A stretch of 64,000 nucleotides of DNA from Terriglobales bacterium (GTDB lineage: Bacteria; Acidobacteriota; Terriglobia; Terriglobales; Acidobacteriaceae). Both the position numbers and the translations under genes were made by a program. The stretch lies in contig JASHOU010000123.1 in assembly GCA_030038475.1 (NCBI GenBank), forward strand, positions 56,809 through 120,808, read 5' to 3'. Numbering within the stretch: position 1 is the stretch's first letter; each line of letters begins with the position of its first letter. Below are positions 51,364 to 59,207 of the stretch, piece after piece. Under the pieces are notes generated by a model. It was not told the origin of the DNA, ran no database searches, and saw only the letters and a program-made list of their open reading frames with translations.

Positions 51364-52407
51364 ATGACGCCGCCAGCTTCCGGTTCCGTGCCATTGCAGG
51401 CCAAAGTCGTGTCTCCTCCGCGCGGAGAAGCTGTACTGGCCTGCATCGGCAACACGCCGCTGCTGCCGCTTGACGCGCTGCTTCGCGATCTGCCCGGCGT
51501 CGAACTTTGGGGCAAAGCCGAATGGTACAACCCCGGTGGATCGGTCAAAGATCGCGCCGCGGCAAGCATCGTGGAGGATGCGCGCCGCTCCGGCAAACTG
51601 GCTCCGGGAAAAATTCTGCTCGATTCGACCAGCGGTAACACCGGCATCGCCTATGCCATGCTCGGGGCCGCGCTCGGCTTTCCCGTTACGCTGTGCGTGC
51701 CGGAGAATGTTTCTCCCGAGCGAAAACGCATTCTACAGGCATACAGCGCAAATATCATCTATACCGACCCCGCTGAGGGCTCCGATGGCGCCATCAAGAT
51801 TGCGCGCCAACTCGCTGAGCGCCATCCCGATCTTTATTTCTATGCCGATCAGTATTCCAATGACGCCAACTGGCGCGCGCACTACGAAACCACAGCCAAC
51901 GAGATCTGGCAACAGACCGAAGGACGCATCACACATTTCGTCGCCATGCTCGGCACCACGGGAACGTTCGTTGGTACCACGCGCCGCTTGCGGGAATTGA
52001 ATCCGATGATCCGCTGCATCTCACTGCAACCGGATTCGGCTTTCCACGGCATTGAAGGCGCGAAGCATCTGCCTTCGGCCATCGTACCGCGCATTTACGA
52101 TCCGTCTCTCGCCGATGAAAATCTAGAAATCGCAACCGAGGATGCGCACGCGATGGCGCGGCGCCTGGCGCGCGAACATGGGCTGCTGCTCGGAGTTTCG
52201 GCCGCGGCGGCCGTTGTTGGCAGTCTGCGAGTGGCCGAGCGCGCACAAAAAGAAGATCTTCGGAACGCAGGCCGTTTCAACGAAGTCCGTTTTCAGGACG
52301 AGCGCTTCAAAGACGGCCGTCTAAAAGACGATCCGCGCGCGACCATCGTCACCATTCTCTGCGATTCCGGCGAAAAATATCTTAGTGAGAGGTTCTGGAA
52401 TGAGTAA
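51364..52407 (+). CDS. cysM: Cysteine synthase, CysM type
   Basis: PLP-dependent enzyme of the fold-type II family, 347 residues. The PLP lysine is K62 in PGGSVKDRAA, and the phosphate-binding loop is STSGNTGIAYA. Other landmarks are IGNTPLLPL, MLGTTGTFVGTTRRL and HGLLLGVSAAAAV. The neighbouring JAMM protease, CysO-like carrier and MoeZ-like protein suggest that, as in Mycobacterium tuberculosis, sulfur is delivered as carrier thiocarboxylate to O-phosphoserine. An in-frame run of four 15-nt repeats (residues 304-323, RFNEV RFQDE RFKDG RLKDD) lies before the last strand. Confidence 0.93.
   Translation: MTPPASGSVPLQAKVVSPPRGEAVLACIGNTPLLPLDALLRDLPGVELWGKAEWYNPGGSVKDRAAASIVEDARRSGKLAPGKILLDSTSGNTGIAYAMLGAALGFPVTLCVPENVSPERKRILQAYSANIIYTDPAEGSDGAIKIARQLAERHPDLYFYADQYSNDANWRAHYETTANEIWQQTEGRITHFVAMLGTTGTFVGTTRRLRELNPMIRCISLQPDSAFHGIEGAKHLPSAIVPRIYDPSLADENLEIATEDAHAMARRLAREHGLLLGVSAAAAVVGSLRVAERAQKEDLRNAGRFNEVRFQDERFKDGRLKDDPRATIVTILCDSGEKYLSERFWNE
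52273..52332 (+). repeat. Four tandem 15-nt repeats in cysM
   Basis: Units CGTTTCAACGAAGTC, CGTTTTCAGGACGAG, CGCTTCAAAGACGGC, CGTCTAAAAGACGAT; in frame. Confidence 0.88.
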
Positions 52408-52417
52408 AGTTGTCGCA

Positions 52418-52525
52418 CGAATGTTTCAAAGTTTCATGGCTTCAAAGTTTCAATGTGCGAACGTCGGCGTCTTCGCTTTTTGAGGTTTTTGAAACCCTGA
52501 AACTCTGAAACCTTGAAACTTTATT
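52418..52525 (+). repeat. TGAAAC/GTTTCA octamer arrays before the JAMM gene
   Basis: Left array has GTTTCAAA words (inverted orientation), right array GAAACCCT / GAAACTCT / GAAACCTT / GAAACTTT, forming a long imperfect inverted repeat ending 11 nt before ATG 52536. Confidence 0.78.
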
Positions 52526-52535
52526 CTCCACCTTC

Positions 52536-52991
52536 ATGCTGAAGCTGCCAATTTCCGTCTACGAAGCTCTACGCCTCCATGGCGAATCCACCTACCCCCA
52601 CGAGTGCTGCGGTGTGCTGCTCGGACAATTCGACAATGACGGCTCGAAGACGGTTTCGCGCATCGAGCCCTGTGGCAACGCGTGCGACGACTCACCGCAC
52701 AACCGCTACACAATCAATCCTAGAGATTTAATTCATATTCAGCGCGAGGGCCGCGAGCGCGGTGAAGAGATTGTTGGTTTCTATCACTCGCATCCGGATC
52801 ATCCGGCGCAGTGGTCGGTGACGGATCTTGCGGAAGCCCACTGGTTTGGGTGCTCCTACGTAATCACAAGCGTGGAGAAGGGCGCAGCGGTGATGACGAA
52901 TTCCTTTGCCTTAACAGGCACGGATGAGGTGGACAAGAAATTTGTGGATGAGACGATCGAGGTGGTACGACTGGTGAAAACCGCTAGGTGA
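52536..52991 (+). CDS. mec: JAMM/MPN metalloprotease (Mec+-like, M67)
   Basis: A 151-residue zinc peptidase. The JAMM motif is complete: E23 (HECCGVLLG), H84-S-H86 and D97 (HSHPDHPAQWSVTD), with the HxH-x10-D spacing. In the CysO pathway Mec+ cleaves cysteine from the CysO-cysteine adduct; in QbsD-type systems the same family trims a C-terminal extension from the carrier. Both activities are plausible because the neighbouring carrier ends GGIF. It overlaps the convergent membrane-protein gene by 8 bp. Confidence 0.93.
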   Translation: MLKLPISVYEALRLHGESTYPHECCGVLLGQFDNDGSKTVSRIEPCGNACDDSPHNRYTINPRDLIHIQREGRERGEEIVGFYHSHPDHPAQWSVTDLAEAHWFGCSYVITSVEKGAAVMTNSFALTGTDEVDKKFVDETIEVVRLVKTAR

Positions 52992-53400
52992 AGTAGCCGC
53001 GCACCCGGCTTCTCATCATGTAAATCAGCAGCAAACCAGCGATAACCGCTCCCACAGCGCCTTTGAGATGTTCTCCGACGATCAAGTTCGCAAGATCGCC
53101 GGCCGCATTGATGGCAACCATGCTTGTGCCGAGAAACCATCCCCAGCGCCGGCGGCGAAACCAGCCTATGGCCGCGGCGCCTAGCAGCGCCGATAGCAGA
53201 AAGAATCCAACCCCGGCAGGCTTGGCCAACGACGCGAGTAGGGCATGGCCGGCCTTGTTCAACATCCACAACCGGTCGAGGACGGTCCCGGGAATCAGCA
53301 GAGTAACGCCCGCATAGGCGGCCATTGCCGAGCCGAACACGAAGAAAGACGCGATGGCAACGAATGCCCGCGGACGATCATTTTGTTCAATGTCTATCAT
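52984..53400 (-). CDS. Four-helix membrane protein (138 aa)
   Basis: An unnamed integral membrane protein with about four helices (AFVAIASFFVFGSAMAAYAGVTLLI; AGVGFFLLSALLGAAAIGWF; GWFLGTSMVAINAAGDLANLIVG; AVGAVIAGLLLIYMM). Similar small proteins occur widely in bacteria without known function. It lies reversed inside the cysteine-synthesis group, so it is probably not part of that operon. Confidence 0.75.
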   Translation of the reverse strand: MIDIEQNDRPRAFVAIASFFVFGSAMAAYAGVTLLIPGTVLDRLWMLNKAGHALLASLAKPAGVGFFLLSALLGAAAIGWFRRRRWGWFLGTSMVAINAAGDLANLIVGEHLKGAVGAVIAGLLLIYMMRSRVRGYFT

Positions 53401-53489
53401 TTTTATCGATCTTCATGATTTATTTTTTGAATTGATGAGGGCCGCTTTTTGACTTGCATCCTTCCCCTTCCCCCTCGCATCTTCTTTAT

Positions 53490-53768
53490 ATGCCTCAGAT
53501 CCAGATTCCGTCTCCACTTCGCCAGTACTCCGGGAAACAGGCGTCTATCAACGTTGCGGCGAGCACCGTAGGTGAAGCGCTGGCCGACCTCGTCACGCGG
53601 CATCCCGATTTGAAGCGTCACCTTTATACCGAGGATGGCAAGCTGCGTTCCTTCGTCAATGTTTATGTGAACGATGAAGACATGCGCTACCTGCAAAAGG
53701 AAGGCACCGCCGTCCAGGACGGTGATACGATTTCTATAGTGCCCTCAATCGCTGGAGGAATTTTTTAA
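53490..53768 (+). CDS. cysO: CysO-like ubiquitin-fold sulfur carrier with GGIF tail
   Basis: A 92-residue MoaD/ThiS-fold protein. The core phrases LRQYSGKQASINV, GEALADLVTRHPDLKRHL, LRSFVNVYVNDEDMRYL and QDGDTISIVPSIAGG closely follow M. tuberculosis CysO (FVNIYVNDEDVRF, DGDSVTILPAVAGG). The diglycine (G89-G90) is followed by Ile-Phe, so the carrier must be trimmed before adenylation; QbsE-type carriers with a GGCF end are trimmed by a JAMM protease. ATG 53490 is chosen over the longer frame start at 53454. Confidence 0.92.
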   Translation: MPQIQIPSPLRQYSGKQASINVAASTVGEALADLVTRHPDLKRHLYTEDGKLRSFVNVYVNDEDMRYLQKEGTAVQDGDTISIVPSIAGGIF

Positions 53769-53824
53769 TTGTGTAATTTGCGACTTGTCTGATTCCGCGA
53801 AGCCGATGATCTCCTGGAGCCGGT

Positions 53825-53866
53825 TTCAAATTGCCAAGTTACCCGATTACTCAATTGCCAAATATG
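53825..53866 (+). repeat. Octamer array running into the moeZ start codon
   Basis: Units CAAATTGC / CAAGTTAC / CCGATTAC / TCAATTGC / CAAATATG; the last unit contains ATG 53864. Confidence 0.82.
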
Positions 53867-55033
53867 TCCACCCTCGCCGAAGTCAATCCCGCCGCTGTCC
53901 TGAGCAACGATGAGATCCTGCGCTACTCGCGTCATCTCATCATGCCCGAAGTGGGCATGGAAGGTCAGCAGAAGCTGAAAGCTGCGAAAGTGCTCTGCAT
54001 TGGAGCCGGCGGACTGGGCTCTCCGCTCGCCCTTTACCTTACCGCTGCGGGCGTCGGCACGCTTGGCATCGTCGACTTCGATGTCGTCGACTACACCAAC
54101 CTGCAGCGGCAGATTATCCATACAACCAACGATGTCGGACGCAAGAAGCTCGACTCCGCCGCCGAGAAACTCAAGGCCATCAATCCATTCCTGAATCTGC
54201 ACACCTTCGAGACCAAACTTACCAGCACCAACGCTCTCGAATTATTTCGCGAGTTCGATATTGTCGCCGATGGCACCGACAATTTTCCCACGCGATATCT
54301 CGTCAACGATGCCTGCGTGCTCACCGGCAAGCCCAACGTCTATGGATCGATTTTTCGCTTTGAGGGGCAAGCCAGCGTGTTCGCAACCGAGGATGGGCCG
54401 TGCTATCGCTGCCTTTATCCCGAACCGCCGCCGCCCGGCCTCGTGCCCTCGTGCGCCGAAGGCGGTGTGCTCGGCATTCTGCCCGGCCTGGTCGGCGTGA
54501 TTCAGGCAACCGAAACCATCAAGCTCATTCTCGGGCAGGGCGATCCGCTCGTTGGACGGTTGCTGCTGGTCGATGCCCTGGGCATGAAGTTCCGCGAACT
54601 CAAGCTGCGTAAGAATCCCGATTGCCCCGTCTGCGGCACCCACCGGACAATTGCCGGGCTGATCGACTACGATCAGTTCTGCGGCATCCGCGGTCAGGAA
54701 GAACCGGCCGGAAACGATATTCCGGCAATTTCGGTGGAAGATCTTAAGAGAAAATTAGACGCGAAAGCAGACGTCTTCATTCTTGACGTGCGCGAGCCTC
54801 ATGAATATCAGATCTGTAACTTGAACGGATATCTCATTCCGGTGGGCGACTTACCCAAGCGTGTAAGTGAACTCGACTCCAGCCGCGAGATCGTCGCTCA
54901 TTGCAAGATGGGCGGACGCAGCGCAAAGGCGGTAAACTTTTTGCGCCGCGCCGGATTTACCAAGGTCTATAACCTCACCGGCGGCATCACCGCCTGGGCG
55001 GAGCGGATTGATACTAAGATGCCTAAGTATTAA
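53864..55033 (+). CDS. moeZ: MoeZ/MoeBR-like sulfur-carrier activator (E1-like plus rhodanese)
   Basis: Adenylates and sulfurates ubiquitin-fold carriers. The 389-residue protein has an E1/MoeB domain with RYSRHLIMPEVGMEGQQKL, GAGGLGSPLALYL (ATP site), DTVD-type turn DFDVVDYTNLQRQIIH, ADGTDNFPTRYLVND, and a zinc site with Cys pairs (CYRC, CPVC). A C-terminal rhodanese domain has the active cysteine in IVAHCKMGGRSAKAV. It fits the activator role for the CysO-like carrier encoded just upstream, and could also serve molybdopterin synthesis (moaA is nearby). Confidence 0.94.
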   Translation: MSTLAEVNPAAVLSNDEILRYSRHLIMPEVGMEGQQKLKAAKVLCIGAGGLGSPLALYLTAAGVGTLGIVDFDVVDYTNLQRQIIHTTNDVGRKKLDSAAEKLKAINPFLNLHTFETKLTSTNALELFREFDIVADGTDNFPTRYLVNDACVLTGKPNVYGSIFRFEGQASVFATEDGPCYRCLYPEPPPPGLVPSCAEGGVLGILPGLVGVIQATETIKLILGQGDPLVGRLLLVDALGMKFRELKLRKNPDCPVCGTHRTIAGLIDYDQFCGIRGQEEPAGNDIPAISVEDLKRKLDAKADVFILDVREPHEYQICNLNGYLIPVGDLPKRVSELDSSREIVAHCKMGGRSAKAVNFLRRAGFTKVYNLTGGITAWAERIDTKMPKY

Positions 55034-55162
55034 CGTTTCCCTCTAACGTTAGGATGGACTGCGATGCCGTTCTAACTCCTTAGCTTACCTTGATTTATTT
55101 CATCTTCGGTGTATGATGGGCTCATTCGGGGCCCGTATCGATAAAGAGTAAGGACCACGCGC

Positions 55163-55912
55163 ATGCGCCTACCTTTCGTCTCCGTGCTTACTTTTAGCTG
55201 CCTGTTGCTGGCCGCGCAGGAACCTGGAAAGCTGCCCGAAGCATCCGAAAAGCCTCGGGTATTCATCACCGACAGCGAGTCTTGGTCCATCGCAGGGCAA
55301 AGCGGAGGAGCGGGCGGGGCCTACGGCGGTGCGATGGCAGGAGGCGCCCGGCCACAAACAGCCGAAATCATCAAAACTTTTGGAGAGCGTTGCCCACAAG
55401 TAGTGGTAAACAACATCCAGGGTAAGGCGGACTACATTGTCTTATTGGATCATGAGGGCGGCAAGGGAGCCCTTCGGCACAAGAATAAAGTCGCGGTGTT
55501 CGCTCGCATCTCTGGCGATTCCATCGTGAGTAAATCAACGCTGTCGCTGGGCGGGTCAGTACAGGATGCTTGCGAAGGAATTGAAAGGGATTGGCAGGCA
55601 CACGGTGCTGCGATGCGGGCTGCGGATCAAACGAGAAGCACTCCGACTGCCCAGCCTGCGAACGTCGCTGCTGTAGGGCAATCCAATCGGGCAACTGCAA
55701 AGGTGCTGGTGGGATCGAGCCCGGACGGTGCCGACATCGAAGTTGATGGCAGCTTTGTCGGCAATACCCCATCCGAAGTTCAGCTAACCGAAGGAGAGCA
55801 CACAATCGCTGTAAAGAAGCCGGGTTTTAAGGATTGGGAACGAAAGCTCAAGGTGACCGCCGGCAGTGATGTACACCTAAACGCTGCGCTAGAACTGATC
55901 ACCTCTCAATAA
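55163..55912 (+). CDS. Exported protein with C-terminal PEGA domain
   Basis: A 249-residue protein: signal peptide (PFVSVLTFSCLLLAAQ), a Gly-rich turn (GQSGGAGGAYGGAMAGG), and a middle region VVVNNIQGKADYIVLLDHEGG...RHKNKVAVFARISGDSIVSKSTLSLGG common in acidobacterial secreted proteins. After a Thr/Ala/Gln linker comes a PEGA beta-sandwich (KVLVGSSPDGADIEVDGSFVGNTPSEVQLTEGEHTIAVKKPGFKDW). PEGA domains are surface-associated; role unknown. AAGGA precedes the ATG. Confidence 0.85.
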   Translation: MRLPFVSVLTFSCLLLAAQEPGKLPEASEKPRVFITDSESWSIAGQSGGAGGAYGGAMAGGARPQTAEIIKTFGERCPQVVVNNIQGKADYIVLLDHEGGKGALRHKNKVAVFARISGDSIVSKSTLSLGGSVQDACEGIERDWQAHGAAMRAADQTRSTPTAQPANVAAVGQSNRATAKVLVGSSPDGADIEVDGSFVGNTPSEVQLTEGEHTIAVKKPGFKDWERKLKVTAGSDVHLNAALELITSQ

Positions 55913-55950
55913 TCGAGAGCCTGAGATTCGGAAAAAGTTCGGATAAAACT

Positions 55951-55982
55951 AAAAAGGAGCACGGTTACGTGCTCCCTTTTTC
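55951..55982. terminator. Bidirectional rho-independent terminator
   Basis: Stem GGAGCACG (55956-55963) / CGTGCTCC (55968-55975), A-run before and CTTTTT after, serving the PEGA gene and possibly the convergent 56013 gene. Confidence 0.9.
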
Positions 55983-56012
55983 CCAGGAGTCAGTTCAGTT
56001 CTTCCGCGGTGC

Positions 56013-56381
56013 TTATTTTTCCGCTTTGTCAGTCGGTCCAATCGCGAGCGCGAACTTTTTGCCGGCGAAGCGCAGTTCGGAAATCGCAGCCTTGCCATTC
56101 GCGTGGTCGATGATCGCCGAGTCGCTGTCGTAGGGCTTATTAAGGGCAATCACTTTCGCCGAAGTCTTCGCTACTTCTTTCCTGTTCTGCACGAACGTTA
56201 CTTCCACGCTCGATCCCGCGCCGTCCCAACGGACCTGATAATCCCCCGCCGGCAGTTGCTGGCCGTTGATTTCTACCGACTCGGCCACCTGCAGCGTACC
56301 TCTGTTGCTTGCAAAAGCACTCGATGCGAGCAGCACCGCCAGCCCGAGCACAACCGTCTTTGCCAGATTATTCAATTTCAT
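56013..56381 (-). CDS. Small exported protein (122 aa)
   Basis: From ATG 56381 behind AAGGAG: signal peptide MKLNNLAKTVVLGLAVLLASSAFA, then a beta-rich domain (GTLQVAESVEINGQQLPAGDYQVRWDGAGSSVEVTFVQNRKEVAKTSAKVIALNKPYDSD and AAISELRFAGKKFALAIG). This resembles short secreted proteins abundant in acidobacterial genomes; function unknown. The frame continues upstream to 56558, but the ribosome-binding site and signal peptide fix the start. Confidence 0.85.
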   Translation of the reverse strand: MKLNNLAKTVVLGLAVLLASSAFASNRGTLQVAESVEINGQQLPAGDYQVRWDGAGSSVEVTFVQNRKEVAKTSAKVIALNKPYDSDSAIIDHANGKAAISELRFAGKKFALAIGPTDKAEK

Positions 56382-56999
56382 TTGCTCCTTCGCTTTCTGG
56401 CCCGGTTCTTGCCGGACCCTGCGGCGGCTGGTGATCGTCGACTGAGGGCTTGCGTTTTTCCTGCAAAGTCCTACAATGCGCGTGTCAGGGTGATGCAAAA
56501 AGACGCGGACCTCAACCTCGTCCTTTTTCCTGAGACTGAACGCACCCAGGGCCGCCAAACCGTGCGTGCGCCAATCCCATCACCCTGCAAACTCTTTTAA
56601 GCGGGAGCAGGTTTCTTCCGTCCCACCTTGGTTCGCTACAGGATACGAATTCCGGTTAGACTAAGTTCCCGATTTATTTTCATGCGAACCATGTTGTTGC
56701 TATTTGCACTTTTGCTGCCAACATCAAACATCTCGCAAATCATGCGCTGCAAATGCGATTTCCGCGCAAGCAATATTGCCATCTGTACGCCTTCATACAC
56801 TGCTGTCCGAAAACGAACGCAACTTTCATCACCCATCTTCGCCAGCATGTCTATTGGACGTGTGATCCCCGGGCGAGTTAGCAAAACAGCAGGTCGCATG
56901 GGCCGAGCAATAAGAACGAGCAACAAGAAGCAGATGTTTTGTCTGACGATGTAAAATGCAACTGGGCAAAACGCAACGATGCAAAACGCAACTACGCAG
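56382..56999. other. Intergenic region without a confident gene
   Basis: About 620 bp. The central part is AT-richer. ORFs exist on both strands (56628-56954 +, 56636-57007 -), but neither has a ribosome-binding site or recognisable domain, and the N-terminus of the minus ORF is translated from the word array at 56956-57003. Confidence 0.55.
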
Positions 57000-57003
57000 C
57001 TAA
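56956..57003. repeat. GCAACT/GCAAAAC word array abutting a stop codon
   Basis: Units GCAACTGG / GCAAAAC / GCAACGAT / GCAAAAC / GCAACTAC / GCAGCTA; the last includes the quinone oxidoreductase stop (57000-57002, minus strand). Confidence 0.78.
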
Positions 57004-57977
57004 CCAATTTTCAAAATGATCTTTCCGTAATTCTTTCCTTCCTGTAACAGCGTGCAGGCGGTGCGGGCTTCTTCGAGCGGGAAAATTTTTCCGATCACCG
57101 GATGAAGCTTGCCTGCGCCGATCCATTCGGAAAGCTGCTTCCAGGCGGATTCCATGAGTGCTCGATTGCCGCTCAGGTAAGTCAGCCAAAGCCCGTGAAC
57201 GCTCGCGCCTTTCGCGTAAAGCGCGCGCGTGTCGAGCATCGGAGTTTCTCCGGTGGCCGCGCCGTAGACGATGACGCGCCCGAAATCGCGCACGCATTTC
57301 ACGCTTTTTGCCACGTGTTCTCCTCCGAGCATTTCGAACACTGCATCGACGCCTTCGCCGCCCGTCAGATCCTTGATCGCTTCCACATAATCGCGTTGCT
57401 TGTAGTTGATGCCGTGTTGCAGGCCAAGCTCGCGCACGCGCGCGAGTTTTTCTTCCGACGAAGAAGTGCCATACATTTCGATGCCGAGAATCTTTCCGAT
57501 CTGCACGGCCGCGGTGCCCACTCCGCCGGCCACCGCGTGGATGAGAACTCGAGAGCCGGGCTTATCGAGCAGATCGGCCTTCCAGTACGCGAAATAGGCA
57601 GTAAAGAAATTCACCGGAAATGCGGCAGCCTGTTCCGCGCTCCAACCGTCGGGAACCGGCCAGACGAGATTGCGGTGCGCCACCGTCTTTTCGGCAAAAG
57701 CACCCCATTGCGTGTAACCCATCACTCGGCGGCCGCTCCCGGCGTTTCTGGTAAATTCGCGACCGGAGGATTCGCGGCCAGCGAATTCACGACCAACGAT
57801 CAGCGGCGGTTTGGGCGTGCCCGCGTATCCTCCGTGCATGGTCATCAAGTCGGCAAAGTTCAGGCCGCCCGCTTCCACGTTCACCAGAACTTGCTCCGGC
57901 CCCGGATGCGCATCGGGCGCCTGCTGCAACTCGAGTACTTCTGGACCGCCGAAACGGGTGATCACGAGCGCTTTCAT
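57000..57977 (-). CDS. Zinc-independent quinone oxidoreductase (MDR family)
   Basis: A 325-residue NADPH-dependent medium-chain reductase. Landmarks are GGLNFADLMTMHGGY, PLIVGREFAG, WGAFAEKTV, and the Rossmann motif VLIHAVAGGVGTAAVQIGKILG (AxxGGVG), plus GVDAVFEMLGG. No zinc ligands are seen. The GroES-like segment after GREFAG, usually VVEAVGEGVxxFxVGDRV, reads RESSGREFTRNAGSGRRV, because three 15-nt tandem units (GREFA GRESS GREFT, 57750-57794) have replaced it. TACACT six bases before the ATG predicts a leaderless mRNA. Confidence 0.93.
   Translation of the reverse strand: MKALVITRFGGPEVLELQQAPDAHPGPEQVLVNVEAGGLNFADLMTMHGGYAGTPKPPLIVGREFAGRESSGREFTRNAGSGRRVMGYTQWGAFAEKTVAHRNLVWPVPDGWSAEQAAAFPVNFFTAYFAYWKADLLDKPGSRVLIHAVAGGVGTAAVQIGKILGIEMYGTSSSEEKLARVRELGLQHGINYKQRDYVEAIKDLTGGEGVDAVFEMLGGEHVAKSVKCVRDFGRVIVYGAATGETPMLDTRALYAKGASVHGLWLTYLSGNRALMESAWKQLSEWIGAGKLHPVIGKIFPLEEARTACTLLQEGKNYGKIILKIG
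57750..57794 (-). repeat. Three tandem 15-nt units in the quinone oxidoreductase gene
   Basis: On the minus strand GGTCGTGAATTCGCT / GGCCGCGAATCCTCC / GGTCGCGAATTTACC, encoding residues 62-76. Confidence 0.85.
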
Positions 57978-57983
57978 TAGGAA

Positions 57984-57989
57984 AGTGTA
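57984..57989 (-). promoter_or_regulatory. -10 box TACACT of the quinone oxidoreductase gene
   Basis: TACACT (minus strand), six bases (TTCCTA), then ATG 57977. Confidence 0.5.
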
Positions 57990-58056
57990 GCAGGCGTTGC
58001 CTCACATTGCGGAAGCCGGATCAGCGCTCCGGTGCGCCGAATGGGCTAAACGCATC

Positions 58057-58062
58057 TATAAT
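58057..58062 (+). promoter_or_regulatory. Perfect -10 box TATAAT upstream of moaA
   Basis: TATAAT 91 nt before ATG 58154, giving a leader of about 85 nt. Confidence 0.5.
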
Positions 58063-58153
58063 GATGCGGGTTCGTAAGAAGAGCGGGGCAATCGGAGACT
58101 TTGCGACACTCCGTTTCGAACTCGATTTGCCCCCAAGCGGCATACAAAGGACG

Positions 58154-59143
58154 ATGCCCCTCACCGACCATTTCGGGCGTTCCATTCACGATCTGCGGAT
58201 ATCGGTCACCGACCGCTGCAACTATAAATGTGTTTACTGCCGGACTGGGACAAATGGCGCCGCTTACGCGGAACTCCCGTTTGACGATTACTTGCGGATG
58301 GCGCGCATTTTGCTCGGACTTGGCATAACTAAGATTAGATTGACGGGCGGAGAGCCGCTTCTCCGCAAAGGCATCGTCGAGTTTGTGCGCGAACTAGCCC
58401 GGTTACGCACGCTAGATGGCAAAAAGCCCGAGATCGCGCTGACGACAAACGGCCACTTGCTGGCCGAGATTGCGCAGCCGTTAAAAGACGCGGGACTCGA
58501 CCGGGTGACGGTCAGCATGGACGCAGTCGATCCCGAGCGATTTGCCCGCATCACCCGCGTGCCCAATGGATATGAGAGCGTGCTGGCGGGAATTCGCGCA
58601 TCGCGGCGCGCCGGACTCGACCCAGTGAAAGTCAATTGCGTGCTGCTGCGCGGCTTTAACGAAGATCAGATCATTCCTTTCGGAATGTTCGCTCGCGAAG
58701 AGCGGGTGGTCGTCCGCTTCATAGAATTTATGCCGCTTGAAGAAGATCGGGTCTGGACTCCGGAAATCGTAGTTACCCTCGATGAGATCGTTCGGCGTAT
58801 GTCGGAGTATCTGCCGCTCGAAGAGATTCCGCGCACGCCCAGCGAAACAGCGCGTCGCTATCGCTTTGTCGATGGCGTTGGCGAAATCGGAATTATCGCG
58901 CCGGTATCGCATCCCTTCTGCGGACACTGCAGCCGCATCCGCATCACCTCTGACGGCAAGCTCCGTACGTGTTTATTTTCTATCTGGGATCACGACCTGC
59001 ATGAGTTGATGCGGCGCGGTTCGAACGACGACAAACTTACCGACTTCATCGTGAACGTGGTCGAGAAAAAAGAAGAGCGGCATCACATCGGCGAGCCGGG
59101 ATTTGTCCCCGCGTCTCGAACCATGGTGCATATTGGTGGCTAG
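58154..59143 (+). CDS. moaA: GTP 3',8-cyclase MoaA
   Basis: Radical-SAM enzyme for the first step of molybdopterin synthesis. ATG 58154 behind AGGA gives 329 residues: PLTDHFGRSIHDLRISVTDRCNYKCVYC with the SAM cluster at C22, C26, C29; IRLTGGEPLLRKG; RVTVSMDA; and the C-terminal cluster CGHC...RTC (PFCGHCSRIRI). The protein ends MVHIGG, the C-terminal GG needed for activity. Upstream in-frame ATGs at 58061-58064 would add 30 non-conserved residues. The stop is the beginning of a CTAGTGA-word array. Confidence 0.97.
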   Translation: MPLTDHFGRSIHDLRISVTDRCNYKCVYCRTGTNGAAYAELPFDDYLRMARILLGLGITKIRLTGGEPLLRKGIVEFVRELARLRTLDGKKPEIALTTNGHLLAEIAQPLKDAGLDRVTVSMDAVDPERFARITRVPNGYESVLAGIRASRRAGLDPVKVNCVLLRGFNEDQIIPFGMFAREERVVVRFIEFMPLEEDRVWTPEIVVTLDEIVRRMSEYLPLEEIPRTPSETARRYRFVDGVGEIGIIAPVSHPFCGHCSRIRITSDGKLRTCLFSIWDHDLHELMRRGSNDDKLTDFIVNVVEKKEERHHIGEPGFVPASRTMVHIGG

Positions 59144-59165
59144 TGATTAGTAGCTAGTGGTTGGG
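59139..59165. repeat. CTAGTGA heptamer array at the moaA stop
   Basis: Units CTAGTGA / TTAGTAG / CTAGTGG / TTGGGAA begin at the moaA TAG and place further TAG/TGA triplets downstream. Confidence 0.72.
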
Positions 59166-59207
59166 AAAATCGTCGCCAAATATCACCAATCACCAGCCAC
59201 TTCTTTA

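Noticed and set aside
56636..57007. Minus-strand ORF with a hydrophobic Val/Cys/Phe N-terminus
   Set aside because: Its N-terminus is the translation of the GCAACT word array and no ribosome-binding site or family feature supports it.
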